NCBI GenBank assembly: GCA_049520515.1
Contig: JBEKPS010000006.1
Coordinates: 186,001 to 250,000, forward strand
Length of the DNA: 64,000 nucleotides
Direction: 5' to 3'
Source: JAFAMS01 sp049520515
GTDB taxonomy: Bacteria > Vulcanimicrobiota > Vulcanimicrobiia > Vulcanimicrobiales > Vulcanimicrobiaceae
The notes beneath the pieces were generated by a model. The model saw only the letters and a program-made list of their open reading frames with translations. It was not told the origin of the DNA and did no database searches. The position numbers and the translations under genes are program-made. This document shows positions 1 to 8,801 of the stretch, in pieces. How positions within the stretch are numbered: position 1 is the stretch's first letter; each line of letters starts with the position of its first letter.

Positions 1-1520
1 TCCGACTCCACGAGCATTTTGCGCGTCAGCTCTGTAAGCGGCGGTGACTCGTGCTCCCAGAGGACGCTTCCGCCCTCGGCGCGCCCGGAGCGTGTTACTC
101 CGTCGACCGCGATGTGATGAGCGCTTAGGCGACTGCGGAGAACGAGTCCGGCGTAGGCTTGTTGATCGTCCACGGCGTCAGCAACGCGCACGCCGTTGAC
201 GATACGTGTTCGGGTCCCTTCGTCGATAGAGACGGCACTCGCGCCGACAGCATACGGATAGCGGCGATCCGACGCCGCCCAGTGGGTGTTGTATGGTTCC
301 GATGTAAAGGCGGTTCCGTCGATCACAAGATCTCCGCGAATTCTTCGCACGCCGCGTTTCTCGAGTGCTGACACCGCGTCATCAAGATCCTGCGAACTCA
401 GAACGGGATCACCGCCTCCTACGAACGACAGCGTTCCGTCGATTGCCCCGTCGCGGACGGTTCCATGAGCAAGCAGCTGTGTTTTGAAGCGAAATTGTGG
501 TCCGAGCGTCGCAAGCGCCGCCGCTGCCGTTAACACTTTAATGGTCGACGCAGGCACGCGCGGGACGTCGGGATTGAATGCTGCGACGGGTTTGCCTGCC
601 CCATCCAATACGAGCACACCCGCATCCGGATTTTGGATCAGCGCACCGAGCGCCGCAGCAGCTTCGCTTTGTTTTCGCGATGGCTTGGGAGGACCACCGG
701 ATCCGCCGGCGACCGATGCCGGCACCGGTTCAGCTGCAAGATCGGCGTCTTGCGCCGGCGGAATTCCTGCGCCGGCGGGAACCGCCGCGGCAGCAACGCC
801 GACGATACCATTGCTTGCTGATGGCGCCGAAGACGACGGTGATTGCGACGATTTTGCTGGGGGCACAGAAGCGGCTTTCGCGGGTGCCTTGGGGTGAAGC
901 GCGGAGAGCGCCGCAATCGGAGCTGCCGCAATCTTGGAGATTTGCTGCGCGAGCTCACGATGTTTATGCATCGACGCTGCAAGAATGGCAGCGACGAGCG
1001 CGATGGCCAGCGCCGCTGCGACGAACCGTCTCCTCCGCTCGGGCGAGGCTGCGGCCGCAGCTGCGTCCGCCGCGTCTTTTTTCAAAGCGGCGCCCTTCCA
1101 CAAAGCACCCTGCGCAAGCCGCAGTGCCACGGCGCTCGAGACCAGAGACGCGAAGTTGTCGCGAGAGACGGGTTTGTGCAGCGTGTCGTCGACGCCCGCG
1201 GCACGCAGCGCTCCGACGGCTTGTTTACCGGTCTCGGTTAACATGATGACGTGCGGTTTTGGCGCGTCACTCGAGACCGGCAGCCGCCGCACGAATTCAA
1301 CTCCGTCCATCGATGAGAGCTTCTCGTCAACAACCACGGCCGCAAGCGTCTTGCCGCTCGCCCATTTGAGGGCCTCAGCCGGATTTGACGAGCCGTGAAG
1401 CTCGACGCCGTCAATGCCTTGCAGCGCCGAGTTGTATGCTCCGGATTGACCGGCGTCGCACGCTACGACGAGCAGAAACGGAACCTTGCGTTGCCGCTCT
1501 TCTTCCTCGTCGTTTTGCAT
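1..1520 (-). CDS. Receiver-domain/TM/D-alanyl-D-alanine carboxypeptidase (PBP4, peptidase S13) fusion, partial
   Basis: The reading frame starts at ATG 1520 and runs open past the left edge, so the C-terminus is missing. Residues about 13-135 look like a two-component receiver: D65 in VVVDEKLSSMDG, T94 or T96, K117 in HKP, and one acidic residue (D22) in the first strand. An Ala-rich linker with RRRR (162-165) leads into one membrane segment (about 167-183), then an Ala/Pro/Ser-rich spacer. From about residue 280 the protein is S13 family: PASTIK gives S325 and K328 of the SxxK motif, GGGDPVL follows, and HESPPLTEL appears near the edge where the SxN motif is due. Family members are periplasmic DD-carboxypeptidases/endopeptidases acting on peptidoglycan. 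A cytoplasmic receiver joined through a TM to a periplasmic DD-peptidase is unusual. It starts 5 bases after the upstream receiver gene's stop, so the two are probably cotranscribed. Confidence 0.85.
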   Translation of the reverse strand, partial: MQNDEEEERQRKVPFLLVVACDAGQSGAYNSALQGIDGVELHGSSNPAEALKWASGKTLAAVVVDEKLSSMDGVEFVRRLPVSSDAPKPHVIMLTETGKQAVGALRAAGVDDTLHKPVSRDNFASLVSSAVALRLAQGALWKGAALKKDAADAAAAAASPERRRRFVAAALAIALVAAILAASMHKHRELAQQISKIAAAPIAALSALHPKAPAKAASVPPAKSSQSPSSSAPSASNGIVGVAAAAVPAGAGIPPAQDADLAAEPVPASVAGGSGGPPKPSRKQSEAAAALGALIQNPDAGVLVLDGAGKPVAAFNPDVPRVPASTIKVLTAAAALATLGPQFRFKTQLLAHGTVRDGAIDGTLSFVGGGDPVLSSQDLDDAVSALEKRGVRRIRGDLVIDGTAFTSEPYNTHWAASDRRYPYAVGASAVSIDEGTRTRIVNGVRVADAVDDQQAYAGLVLRSRLSAHHIAVDGVTRSGRAEGGSVLWEHESPPLTELTRKMLVES

Positions 1521-1525
1521 CGAGG

Positions 1526-1915
1526 CTAGCCCGCTCGCGCGGCGAGCTTATTGCGTGCGTCGCGTAGCCCGAGCGCCCTATGGAGCAAAATCATGAACAA
1601 ATCCGCATCGATTGGCTTGGGCAGAAACCCGTCGACAACGTTACCGTTTGCGCTCTGCTGTCGGGAGCTCATCAAAAAGATCAACAGCCTTTTCACTCCG
1701 GCGCTATCTCTGAAACGCCGAGCAAACTCGATCGGATCCATTTCCGGGATGCCGTCATCAATAACGAGAACATCTGGGATGCTTTGCACGCTTTCACGCA
1801 AAGCCGAGACAGGCGAATCGAAGCATTTGACTCGGCATCCCGGAAACTCCCCGTGGAGGCGCGCGTACGTCGCGGCATTTGCCGACTCTTCGTCGACGAT
1901 CGTAATCTTAAACAT
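1526..1915 (-). CDS. Stand-alone response-regulator receiver domain
   Basis: A 129-residue single-domain receiver with no output domain. Acidic residues D8, E9 and E10 lie after the first strand, D53 is the likely phospho-acceptor (VIDDGIPEMD), S83 or S84 sits in the switch position, and K100 is in LPKP. Such proteins carry phosphoryl groups between kinases and targets or act by protein contact. It ends 5 bases before the receiver-TM-PBP4 fusion, and both start with receivers of similar layout, so they may act in the same pathway. No cognate kinase is adjacent. The start ATG at 1915 is the only good one. Confidence 0.85.
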   Translation of the reverse strand: MFKITIVDEESANAATYARLHGEFPGCRVKCFDSPVSALRESVQSIPDVLVIDDGIPEMDPIEFARRFRDSAGVKRLLIFLMSSRQQSANGNVVDGFLPKPIDADLFMILLHRALGLRDARNKLAARAG

Positions 1916-2060
1916 CGGACTCTACGTCAATGCATATCCGAAGCTGTGACTTAACAAACGAAGACGGCAAATCGATCGTTCTCATGCGTTACACGAAGGT
2001 AACACGAGAGTTTTTTTGCGCCTTCACAATTGAGGAAGATTCGGTCAGAATAGTGGCTTG

Positions 2061-3590
2061 ATGAAAGCTACTGCCTGGCTCGCGGCCGGAGTCGTTTTTC
2101 TCATCCATGCGTTTGGAAACGCTCGCTCGGACTTCTTTCGCGACGAGCTGTATTTCATCGTTTGCGGCAGACATCCGCAATGGGGATACGTCGATCAGCC
2201 CCCGATCGTGCCGCTCCTTGCCGCGGCGACGCAGCTCTTCGGACACTCCCTGTTCCTCTTGCGCCTCGTACCGGCGTTGTTCGCGGCCGCCGGCGTTTTC
2301 ACGACGTGTCTGCTCGTAACCGAGTTCGGCGGCGGCATCTTCGCGCAGGTTTTGGCGTCGATGGCTTTCCTCTTCGCCGGCGTGCTGCTCGGCTTTGGGC
2401 AAATAGCCGCCCCGGACGAAGTCGGATTATGGACGTGGCCGCTCTTGGCTCTTCTGATCGTTCGGATCATAAAGGGAGCAAATCCGCGACTCTGGCTCCT
2501 CGCCGGATTGGTCGCGGGGCTTTCGATCCAGAGCAAATACACCGTGCTCTTCTTGCTCGCATCGCTCTTGGGCGGACTGCTGCTGACGCCCGAGCGGCGC
2601 ATCATGCGAAATGGTTGGTTCGTGGCAGGCTGCGGCGTTTCACTCATCGTTGCGCTGCCGAACTTCATATGGCAAGCGCATTACGGCTTTCCGATGTGGG
2701 AATTGCTGCGAGCCGGACAAAACGGCAAAAACCTCGTCTCGAGCCCGCCGACCTTTCTTTTTCAACAAGCCCTAACGACGAATCTCTTCCTGTCACCCGT
2801 ATGGATAATCGGGCTCGTCTGGTTCTTGCGCACGGCACCATACCGTTTTCTCGGCTACGCGTATGTCGCACTGATCGCTGCGATGCTGCTCCTTCACGCG
2901 AAGTACTACTACCCCGCGGACGTGTATCCGATCCTTATTGCGGCCGGCGCCGTGCAGATCGAAGCCTGGACGCTGCACCTCCGCCTCCTTCGCAGTGTCG
3001 TGCTTGTGTACGCGCTCGTGCTGGGCGGAATTTTCGTCCCCTACACGCTCGCGATTCTCCCCGAGCGCGTATTTCTCGCGTATCAACAACGGCTCACAGG
3101 CAGTAACATCCCGTCGCTACCAGGCGTTTGGGCCGACATGCACGGCTGGCCCGAGTTTGCAGCCACGATAAAAGGCATCTACGAATCTCTGCCACCGGCG
3201 GAGCGGGCCCAAGCAGTCGTAGTGGCCTCAAATTTCGGCGAGGCGGCGGCAATAGAATTCTTCGCCCCGAGCGTTCCCGTCATCAGCTATCATAACCAAT
3301 ATTGGCTTTGGGGCACTCGTGGCTACAGCGGCAGTGTCATCATCGCTATTTCCGGCGCGACCGAACATCTCTTCAAGAAGTGGGCGTTACTCGGCCACAC
3401 GGACAACGGCATCATCGATGATTTCGGCAGCTGCGGTCCCAGAGAGCATCTCTTCACGCACGCACAACTCGTCGCGCGCTTCAACGTCCCCTACACGCTC
3501 GATTGGGAAACCGGCATCCCGATCTTCGTCTGTCGCGGGCTACGAACTCCGCTCGCCACACTCTGGCCGAGTCTCAAGGAATACTTTTAA
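2061..3590 (+). CDS. Glycosyltransferase family 39 (PMT/ArnT-like) membrane protein
   Basis: A polytopic membrane protein of 509 residues with roughly ten hydrophobic segments. Near the N-terminus the stretch FFRDELYFIVCGRHPQWGY followed by VDQPP is typical of PMT_2 family transferases, where the acidic residues of the RDEL loop contribute to catalysis. Such enzymes move a sugar from a polyprenyl-phosphate donor to a lipid, protein or polymer at the outer face of the inner membrane; the substrate here cannot be told. ATG 2061 was chosen over an immediately preceding TTG (2058). The last 17 bases overlap the convergent PDZ gene. The 145-base gap upstream is divergent with the receiver operon. 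Confidence 0.85.
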   Translation: MKATAWLAAGVVFLIHAFGNARSDFFRDELYFIVCGRHPQWGYVDQPPIVPLLAAATQLFGHSLFLLRLVPALFAAAGVFTTCLLVTEFGGGIFAQVLASMAFLFAGVLLGFGQIAAPDEVGLWTWPLLALLIVRIIKGANPRLWLLAGLVAGLSIQSKYTVLFLLASLLGGLLLTPERRIMRNGWFVAGCGVSLIVALPNFIWQAHYGFPMWELLRAGQNGKNLVSSPPTFLFQQALTTNLFLSPVWIIGLVWFLRTAPYRFLGYAYVALIAAMLLLHAKYYYPADVYPILIAAGAVQIEAWTLHLRLLRSVVLVYALVLGGIFVPYTLAILPERVFLAYQQRLTGSNIPSLPGVWADMHGWPEFAATIKGIYESLPPAERAQAVVVASNFGEAAAIEFFAPSVPVISYHNQYWLWGTRGYSGSVIIAISGATEHLFKKWALLGHTDNGIIDDFGSCGPREHLFTHAQLVARFNVPYTLDWETGIPIFVCRGLRTPLATLWPSLKEYF

Positions 3591-4239
3591 ACGGTTCACG
3601 CAGACTGATGTGCAGCTTCGCCTTCCCGCGCGTGACGTCGAAGACGTGCGGCTTGCCGTCATAGGCGCGCTGCTCGGTTTGGTAGGTGCCGTACTCCCAC
3701 CAGTACTTGCCGTCAAGCTTGTCGATAATGTCGTTCGTGCGCAAGCCGGCAACGTAGGCGGGACCGCCCGGCCGTACGAAGGCGCGCATGTTGCCGTCGT
3801 CGGTTTTGAAGAGTGTGTAGAAATACGCCGGCTTCTTCGTGGCTGGATCGTAGGCCAGACCGCTCGCGAGCAGTGCGCTTGAAAACCCGCGCTCGATGTG
3901 CATCCACGTGCTGAGTCGCAGCGATAAGCCCATCCCGAGCTTCTCCGAGTCAGCGTCCGTCGGTGGGTGCGCAAGCACCGTGCTTTCGTGAAACTCGTCG
4001 ACGTTCCAACCCGCGCAATCGACCAGCACGAGACCGATGTCGAATGTCCAGCCGGCGTTCCCGTGAATCACCGTCGACGCGAGGCGCGCGGCCGCGACGT
4101 ACGGCTTGTCCGCGCAATCACTGGCGGCCGGATCGGTGTCGATGCGGACCGCACGCAAGGCATGAGACGCCTCGATCTGCCTTATCAATTCCGTCGCTGC
4201 AGGTTGCGCGAGCGCGTCGAGTGGCTGGACGCCGATCAC
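3574..4239 (-). CDS. Secreted PDZ-domain protein
   Basis: The C-terminal half (about residues 135-215 from GTG 4239) reads as a PDZ domain: FVRPGGPAYVAGLRTNDII followed by DKLDGK is the usual carboxylate-binding loop and second strand. No protease triad is visible, so this is a binding module rather than a peptidase. GTG 4239 is the first ATG/GTG/TTG, but the frame stays open to 4371 and the residues just upstream (ALAALVLAVAFPGLLAPSSA after an Arg-rich start) form a convincing signal peptide. An ATT at 4327-4329 would provide a start for it. The 3' end of the GH20 gene overlaps this segment, so translation may be coupled. The true N-terminus is therefore probably about 30 codons upstream. 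Confidence 0.75.
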   Translation of the reverse strand: MIGVQPLDALAQPAATELIRQIEASHALRAVRIDTDPAASDCADKPYVAAARLASTVIHGNAGWTFDIGLVLVDCAGWNVDEFHESTVLAHPPTDADSEKLGMGLSLRLSTWMHIERGFSSALLASGLAYDPATKKPAYFYTLFKTDDGNMRAFVRPGGPAYVAGLRTNDIIDKLDGKYWWEYGTYQTEQRAYDGKPHVFDVTRGKAKLHISLREPFKSIP

Positions 4240-4298
4240 GCCGCGCGCCGACGACGGCGCGAGGAGACCGGGAAACGCGACGGCGAGGACGAGGGCGG

Positions 4299-6263
4299 CT
4301 AGTGCGAACGGCGTAACGCGTTCTCGAATTCCGGAAGCGCCTTGCGTCGCGCGTAGTCTTCGCGCTCGGCTTCATTCAAGCGATCCGCATCGACTATCGC
4401 ATGCTGCTCGCCGAGATGAAACCGCGTCAGCACTGCGCCGAGCGCAGCCGGCCGGCTTTCGTACGTCCAAGCCTCGCGATAGAGCGGCTCGATGGCGAGC
4501 AGATCGTCGCGCAGCTCCCAGCACAAGTATCTCGCGAGATTGAGTCCGCGATAGACCGGACTATCGCTCGATTCGCCGATGTGCGTACGTGCGTCGTCAT
4601 AATAGCGCTTCGCTTCGGCGCCGATCTCGAAACGGCGTCCCAGCGCATCGTAGCGGCGCGCGGCAAGCGCGATCACGCGCGCAGCGTTTGCGTGCAACGG
4701 CGGCGTGGCGCCGTGAAGATCGCTCAAAATCGACTCGGCATCGAGCCGCAGTTTATCGACGTCGACTGAGCTGCGGATGCGATCGCCGATTTGCGCGTCG
4801 AACGGATCGGACCAAAAGAGATAGTCACTCGGATCGTCGTCGGCGCCGAGATTCACGTCGATCGCGCTCAGACGCTCGAGTGAGCGCGCATAGCGTGGAT
4901 CCTGCGTGCCGAAGAATTCGGCTGCGAACGCCGTGGGGAAGCGCGAACGATCGACGTCGTGCCGCTGCCAGGCGCTCGCAGCCGCGAACGCAATCGGGTA
5001 CCACGTGGCTTCGTAGAGCGATTCGCCGTCGTCGTGCCAGACGGTCATGAACATCCCGAGCACGTGCGCGTTGCGCCCATCGGCGACGAAGTGGGCGACG
5101 TTGTCGAACGCGAGATCGAGGCGAGGATAGATTTCGTTCCAGTTATTCGCACCCGGACTGACCATTTGTTCGAAGCCGGCTGATGAGATCCGCGAGATAT
5201 ATCCCGCGAACGACGTCTCGCGGCCGTAGTGAAAATCGACGATGACCGTATCTTTTGGAATCATGCCGAGGATCGAAGGATTCTGCTGAATTGCGTCGTC
5301 CCAAATCATTGGTCGAGCCCCAAACGGGCGGATGATCGATTCGACCCGCGTCACATGCGCGGCAAATACTTTTGCGACGTCGGCGCTGCGCAGCTCGAGT
5401 GGTTCATCGGAGCCGAGATGGAAGAACGGAACCCCTCCGGCGGCCGCGCCGATCTCGCGCAAGAGGGGCGTAAGATATGCGTACGTTACGGCATTTGCCG
5501 GTGAAAGCAGCCACGCGTGCGGCGGCGTCGACAGCGCGCCGAACTGCTCCCAGCGCAGCGTCTCGTGCATGTGCGCGAGCGTTTGCTGCTCGGGGACGAG
5601 CGCGACGTGAAAGCGCGCCGCATAATCGCGCAGCTCGCGCAGCTGCGCAGGCGTGATCGGATCGGCCGGCGCGACCAGCGGATGCGCCGCATCGGCGAAG
5701 ACGTGTTCCATATAGATCGAGTAGCCGTTGATCTTCAGCGCCGCGAGCCCGCGAATACGTTCCTGGAAATAGCGCATCGTCGGCAGCGGTCCGCGCGAAA
5801 TATCGTCGGAGACGATTCGCCAGCGCAAGACCGGTGCGTCGTCGATCTGCACGCACGGCAGCGTATAACCGCCGCGCACGCGCCGCACGAGTTGCGCCAG
5901 CGTCATCGCCGCATCAAAGGCGCCTTCGGCGCCGGATGCGGTGATTGCGACGCCGCCGTTCGAAATCGTCAGGCGATAATGCTCGCGCGCGCCGCCTGAT
6001 TGCACGTGGATCGCGACATCGGCGGGCGATGCGATTTGTAGCGGCGGAATGCCGAGCGCGCGCAAACGCTCGTCGATTAGCTCGCGCGCACCGGAATCGA
6101 ACCTCGCGTCGATGCGAAGGGGCCGCGCATAAATCTGAACGGCGCATGTGAGGGCCGACACCCTTTGCGGCTGCGGCACGAGCACAGACGGATCGAATGC
6201 GGCTGCCGCCGGGCTCCACGCCAAACTCAAAAGGAACGTGGCGGTTGCGAGCAAGCGAAGCAC
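4299..6263 (-). CDS. Glycoside hydrolase family 20-like beta-N-acetylhexosaminidase
   Basis: A 654-residue secreted protein: signal peptide (LLATATFLLSLAWSPAAAA), an N-terminal GH20b-like domain to about residue 145, then a TIM-barrel segment. The key motif is FHLGSDEPLE, matching the Asp-Glu catalytic pair of family 20, and VLRWRIVSDDISRGP corresponds to the opening barrel strand. Family members remove terminal N-acetylhexosamine from chitin oligomers, glycans or peptidoglycan fragments by substrate-assisted catalysis. The C-terminal third (after about residue 470) is helical and not assigned. It runs straight into the PDZ protein gene, with overlapping frames, and is divergent from the symporter gene 120 bases away. 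Confidence 0.85.
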   Translation of the reverse strand: MLRLLATATFLLSLAWSPAAAAFDPSVLVPQPQRVSALTCAVQIYARPLRIDARFDSGARELIDERLRALGIPPLQIASPADVAIHVQSGGAREHYRLTISNGGVAITASGAEGAFDAAMTLAQLVRRVRGGYTLPCVQIDDAPVLRWRIVSDDISRGPLPTMRYFQERIRGLAALKINGYSIYMEHVFADAAHPLVAPADPITPAQLRELRDYAARFHVALVPEQQTLAHMHETLRWEQFGALSTPPHAWLLSPANAVTYAYLTPLLREIGAAAGGVPFFHLGSDEPLELRSADVAKVFAAHVTRVESIIRPFGARPMIWDDAIQQNPSILGMIPKDTVIVDFHYGRETSFAGYISRISSAGFEQMVSPGANNWNEIYPRLDLAFDNVAHFVADGRNAHVLGMFMTVWHDDGESLYEATWYPIAFAAASAWQRHDVDRSRFPTAFAAEFFGTQDPRYARSLERLSAIDVNLGADDDPSDYLFWSDPFDAQIGDRIRSSVDVDKLRLDAESILSDLHGATPPLHANAARVIALAARRYDALGRRFEIGAEAKRYYDDARTHIGESSDSPVYRGLNLARYLCWELRDDLLAIEPLYREAWTYESRPAALGAVLTRFHLGEQHAIVDADRLNEAEREDYARRKALPEFENALRRSH

Positions 6264-6383
6264 GACGTAGAGTGATTCCTATGGACGAGCCCGCGGTCTC
6301 CTTCAACTCGGTCGCTTTTGCGATGTCGAATCGCCGGCACGCAAAGGCCCAGGCACGCGGAGGCGTCGTATTCGCTCAGGGTA

Positions 6384-8801
6384 ATGCAGCTTCGTCCGCT
6401 TGACTGGGGCGTCATCGCAGCGTTCTTTGCGATCAACCTTGGAATCGGGGTCTTTTACGCACGCCGCGGCGGCAAGAGCATGTCGGAATATTTTCTTTCC
6501 GGACGCAACGTGCCGTGGTGGCTGGCCGGGACATCGATGGTTGCGACGACCTTCGCAGCTGACACACCGCTCGCCGTAACGGGCTTCGTCGCAAAGAACG
6601 GCGTCGCCGGGAACTGGGTGTGGTGGAACATGGTGATGAGTGGGATCCTCACCACGTTCTTTTTTGCCGCGCTGTGGCGGCGTTCGGGCGTGCTCACCGA
6701 CGTCGAATTCACCGAGCTGCGGTATAGCGGAAAACCTGCGGCGGCGTTGCGTGTGACACGCGGCTTGTATCAAGGCGTCATCATCAACACGATCATCATG
6801 GGCTGGGTGAATCTCGCGATCGCGAAGATTCTCGGCCTGACGCTCGGGATTCCGAAATGGGAAGCGATCGGAATCTGCCTGGTGCTCACCGCGATCTACG
6901 TCTCGATCGGCGGGATGTGGAGTGTCCTCGTCACCGACGTCTTGCAATTCGCCGTAAAAATGACGATGACGATCGTGCTCGCCGTCGCGGCCGTCCTCGC
7001 CGTTGGAGGCGTCTCGGCATTGCGAGAAAAGATCGGCGCGCTCGACGCCGCGCATCACATCACAGAGGGCGGCTTGCTCGCGTTTTTTCCGCCGCTGCAC
7101 GGCGCTGCCTGGATGCCGCTCGAATCGTTTCTCGTGTTCATCGCGGTCTCGTGGTGGGCGTCGTCGTATCCGGGCGCCGAGCCCGGTGGTGGTGGCTATG
7201 TCGCCCAACGCATCTTTGCCGCCAAAGACGAGAAGAACTCGATCTTCGCGACGCTGTTCTTCAACGTCGCGCACTACGCCTTACGTCCATGGCCGTGGAT
7301 TCTCGTCGCGCTGAGCGCGCTCGTGCTCTATCCGGCCGGTGTGAAAAACGCTGCCGGGCAGATCGATCCCGAGCTGTTGTACGTCCAAGCGATGATCGAC
7401 CATTTGCCAATCGCATTGCGCGGCTTGATGATGGCGGGATTCCTCGCGGCCTACATGTCGACGATCGGAACGCACCTCAACCTCGGCGCCTCGTACATGA
7501 CGAACGATCTCTACCGTCGCTTTTTGCGCCCGAACGCCGCGGAAGAACACTACGTTTGGGTCTCGCGCGCCGCGACCATCCTGGCGATGATCCTCGCCGC
7601 GATCGTCACCGGCTTCATGGATTCGGTCAGCGGCGCATGGACGTACTTGATCACGTTTACCGCCGGCGTCGGTCCAGTCATGATTCTGCGCTGGTATTGG
7701 CCGCGCATTAATGCGTGGAGTGAGATTTCGGCGCTCGTATCGTCCGGGGTCACAGCGACGGCACTTAAGCTGCTCGGTGCGTTCGACGGGCCGAATCAAG
7801 TCGCGCTCAGTCTGCTCGTGACGGTCGCAGTTGCGAGCATCGTGTGGCTCACCGTTACCTTCATGACGCAACCCGAAAGCTCGGCAACGCTCGAGCGCTT
7901 CTATGCACGCGTTCGTCCCGGTGACGAAAATCTCGGAATCGCCTTACGCGATTGGGTTGCGGGCTGCGGCCTCGTCTACAGCATGCTCTTTGGAATCGGA
8001 AAGCTGTGTTTTGGGGAGGTCGGCGTGGGCATCGCGTGCTTGGTTTTTGCGGCCGCGTGTTTTATCGTGATTTTGCGCGACGTCGAGCATCGCGCGCAAC
8101 GCATTCCCGTGCGCGCGGCCGTAAGCGCCGCACTCGCGCTCGCGCTGCTGGTCCTACCGCTCGACGCACATGCGGCCGGCGACAAGATACTCTCGAACGT
8201 CAAGGGCAGCGTCGCGTATGAAGATTCCGGCAAGACGACGCGGGTCGCACCGAACGGTTCGATCGCGCTTGTCGACAAAGACACAGCAATAACCGGAGAC
8301 GCGTCGCTGGGCACGTTGCAACTGCCCGATTCGTCGGTCGTTACGCTCGGTTCGCAAACGCGCGTCCAGCTCGCGTTCTTCAGTCAGGCCGAGGTCGCGA
8401 ACGCGCAATTCGTCATCTATTCGGGGAAGACGCGTTTCAAAGTCGAGCATCCGGAGGGCGCCAAAGCAAATTACACGTTCGTCACGCCGACCTCGTCGAT
8501 CGCGGTGCGCGGAACCGAGGGCGATATCGGCGTCGATGGCGACTCGCTGACGGTCAACGTTTATTCGGCGAGCCAGCCGGTGTCGGTGACGTTTTCCGGC
8601 GGAAAAATCCAGCTCGTCAATGCGGGGCAATCGCTCACGGCCAAGATCGTCAACGGCGTCGTGCAACTCGCCGTCAACAAGCTCACGCAAGCCGCAGTCG
8701 ATCAATTCTCCAGCGATTTCGGCCTTCCAACCAATTGGAACGATCTCAAGAACCAGATCTTGAACCAGCTGCCCTCGGTCCCGCGGCTCCACTTCCCCTA
8801 G
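6384..8801 (+). CDS. Sodium:solute symporter fused to a C-terminal FecR-like domain
   Basis: The first ~590 residues are a sodium:solute symporter (SSS) with about 14 TM segments, including SEYFLSGRNVPWWLAGTSM and TFAADTPLAVTGF, characteristic of the family's sodium-coordinating helices. After the last TM pair and RDVEHRAQR, a hydrophobic stretch (AALALALLVLPLDAHAAG) that resembles a signal peptide is followed by a FecR-like beta domain with GTLQLPDSSVVTLGSQTRVQ and SSIAVRGTEG. A 39-residue helical tail ends the protein. The start at ATG 6384 follows a CAGG Shine-Dalgarno; an upstream in-frame extension from 6318 has no family support. Substrate is unknown; the neighbouring GH20 enzyme makes amino sugars a reasonable guess. 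The 3' end overlaps the convergent YkgJ-QueC gene by 56 bases. Confidence 0.85.
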   Translation: MQLRPLDWGVIAAFFAINLGIGVFYARRGGKSMSEYFLSGRNVPWWLAGTSMVATTFAADTPLAVTGFVAKNGVAGNWVWWNMVMSGILTTFFFAALWRRSGVLTDVEFTELRYSGKPAAALRVTRGLYQGVIINTIIMGWVNLAIAKILGLTLGIPKWEAIGICLVLTAIYVSIGGMWSVLVTDVLQFAVKMTMTIVLAVAAVLAVGGVSALREKIGALDAAHHITEGGLLAFFPPLHGAAWMPLESFLVFIAVSWWASSYPGAEPGGGGYVAQRIFAAKDEKNSIFATLFFNVAHYALRPWPWILVALSALVLYPAGVKNAAGQIDPELLYVQAMIDHLPIALRGLMMAGFLAAYMSTIGTHLNLGASYMTNDLYRRFLRPNAAEEHYVWVSRAATILAMILAAIVTGFMDSVSGAWTYLITFTAGVGPVMILRWYWPRINAWSEISALVSSGVTATALKLLGAFDGPNQVALSLLVTVAVASIVWLTVTFMTQPESSATLERFYARVRPGDENLGIALRDWVAGCGLVYSMLFGIGKLCFGEVGVGIACLVFAAACFIVILRDVEHRAQRIPVRAAVSAALALALLVLPLDAHAAGDKILSNVKGSVAYEDSGKTTRVAPNGSIALVDKDTAITGDASLGTLQLPDSSVVTLGSQTRVQLAFFSQAEVANAQFVIYSGKTRFKVEHPEGAKANYTFVTPTSSIAVRGTEGDIGVDGDSLTVNVYSASQPVSVTFSGGKIQLVNAGQSLTAKIVNGVVQLAVNKLTQAAVDQFSSDFGLPTNWNDLKNQILNQLPSVPRLHFP

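Noticed and set aside
1988..2003. Inverted repeat GTTAC-N6-GTAAC before the GT39 gene, followed by a T-run
   Set aside because: Only a 5-bp stem and located between divergent genes; too weak to call as a terminator or operator.
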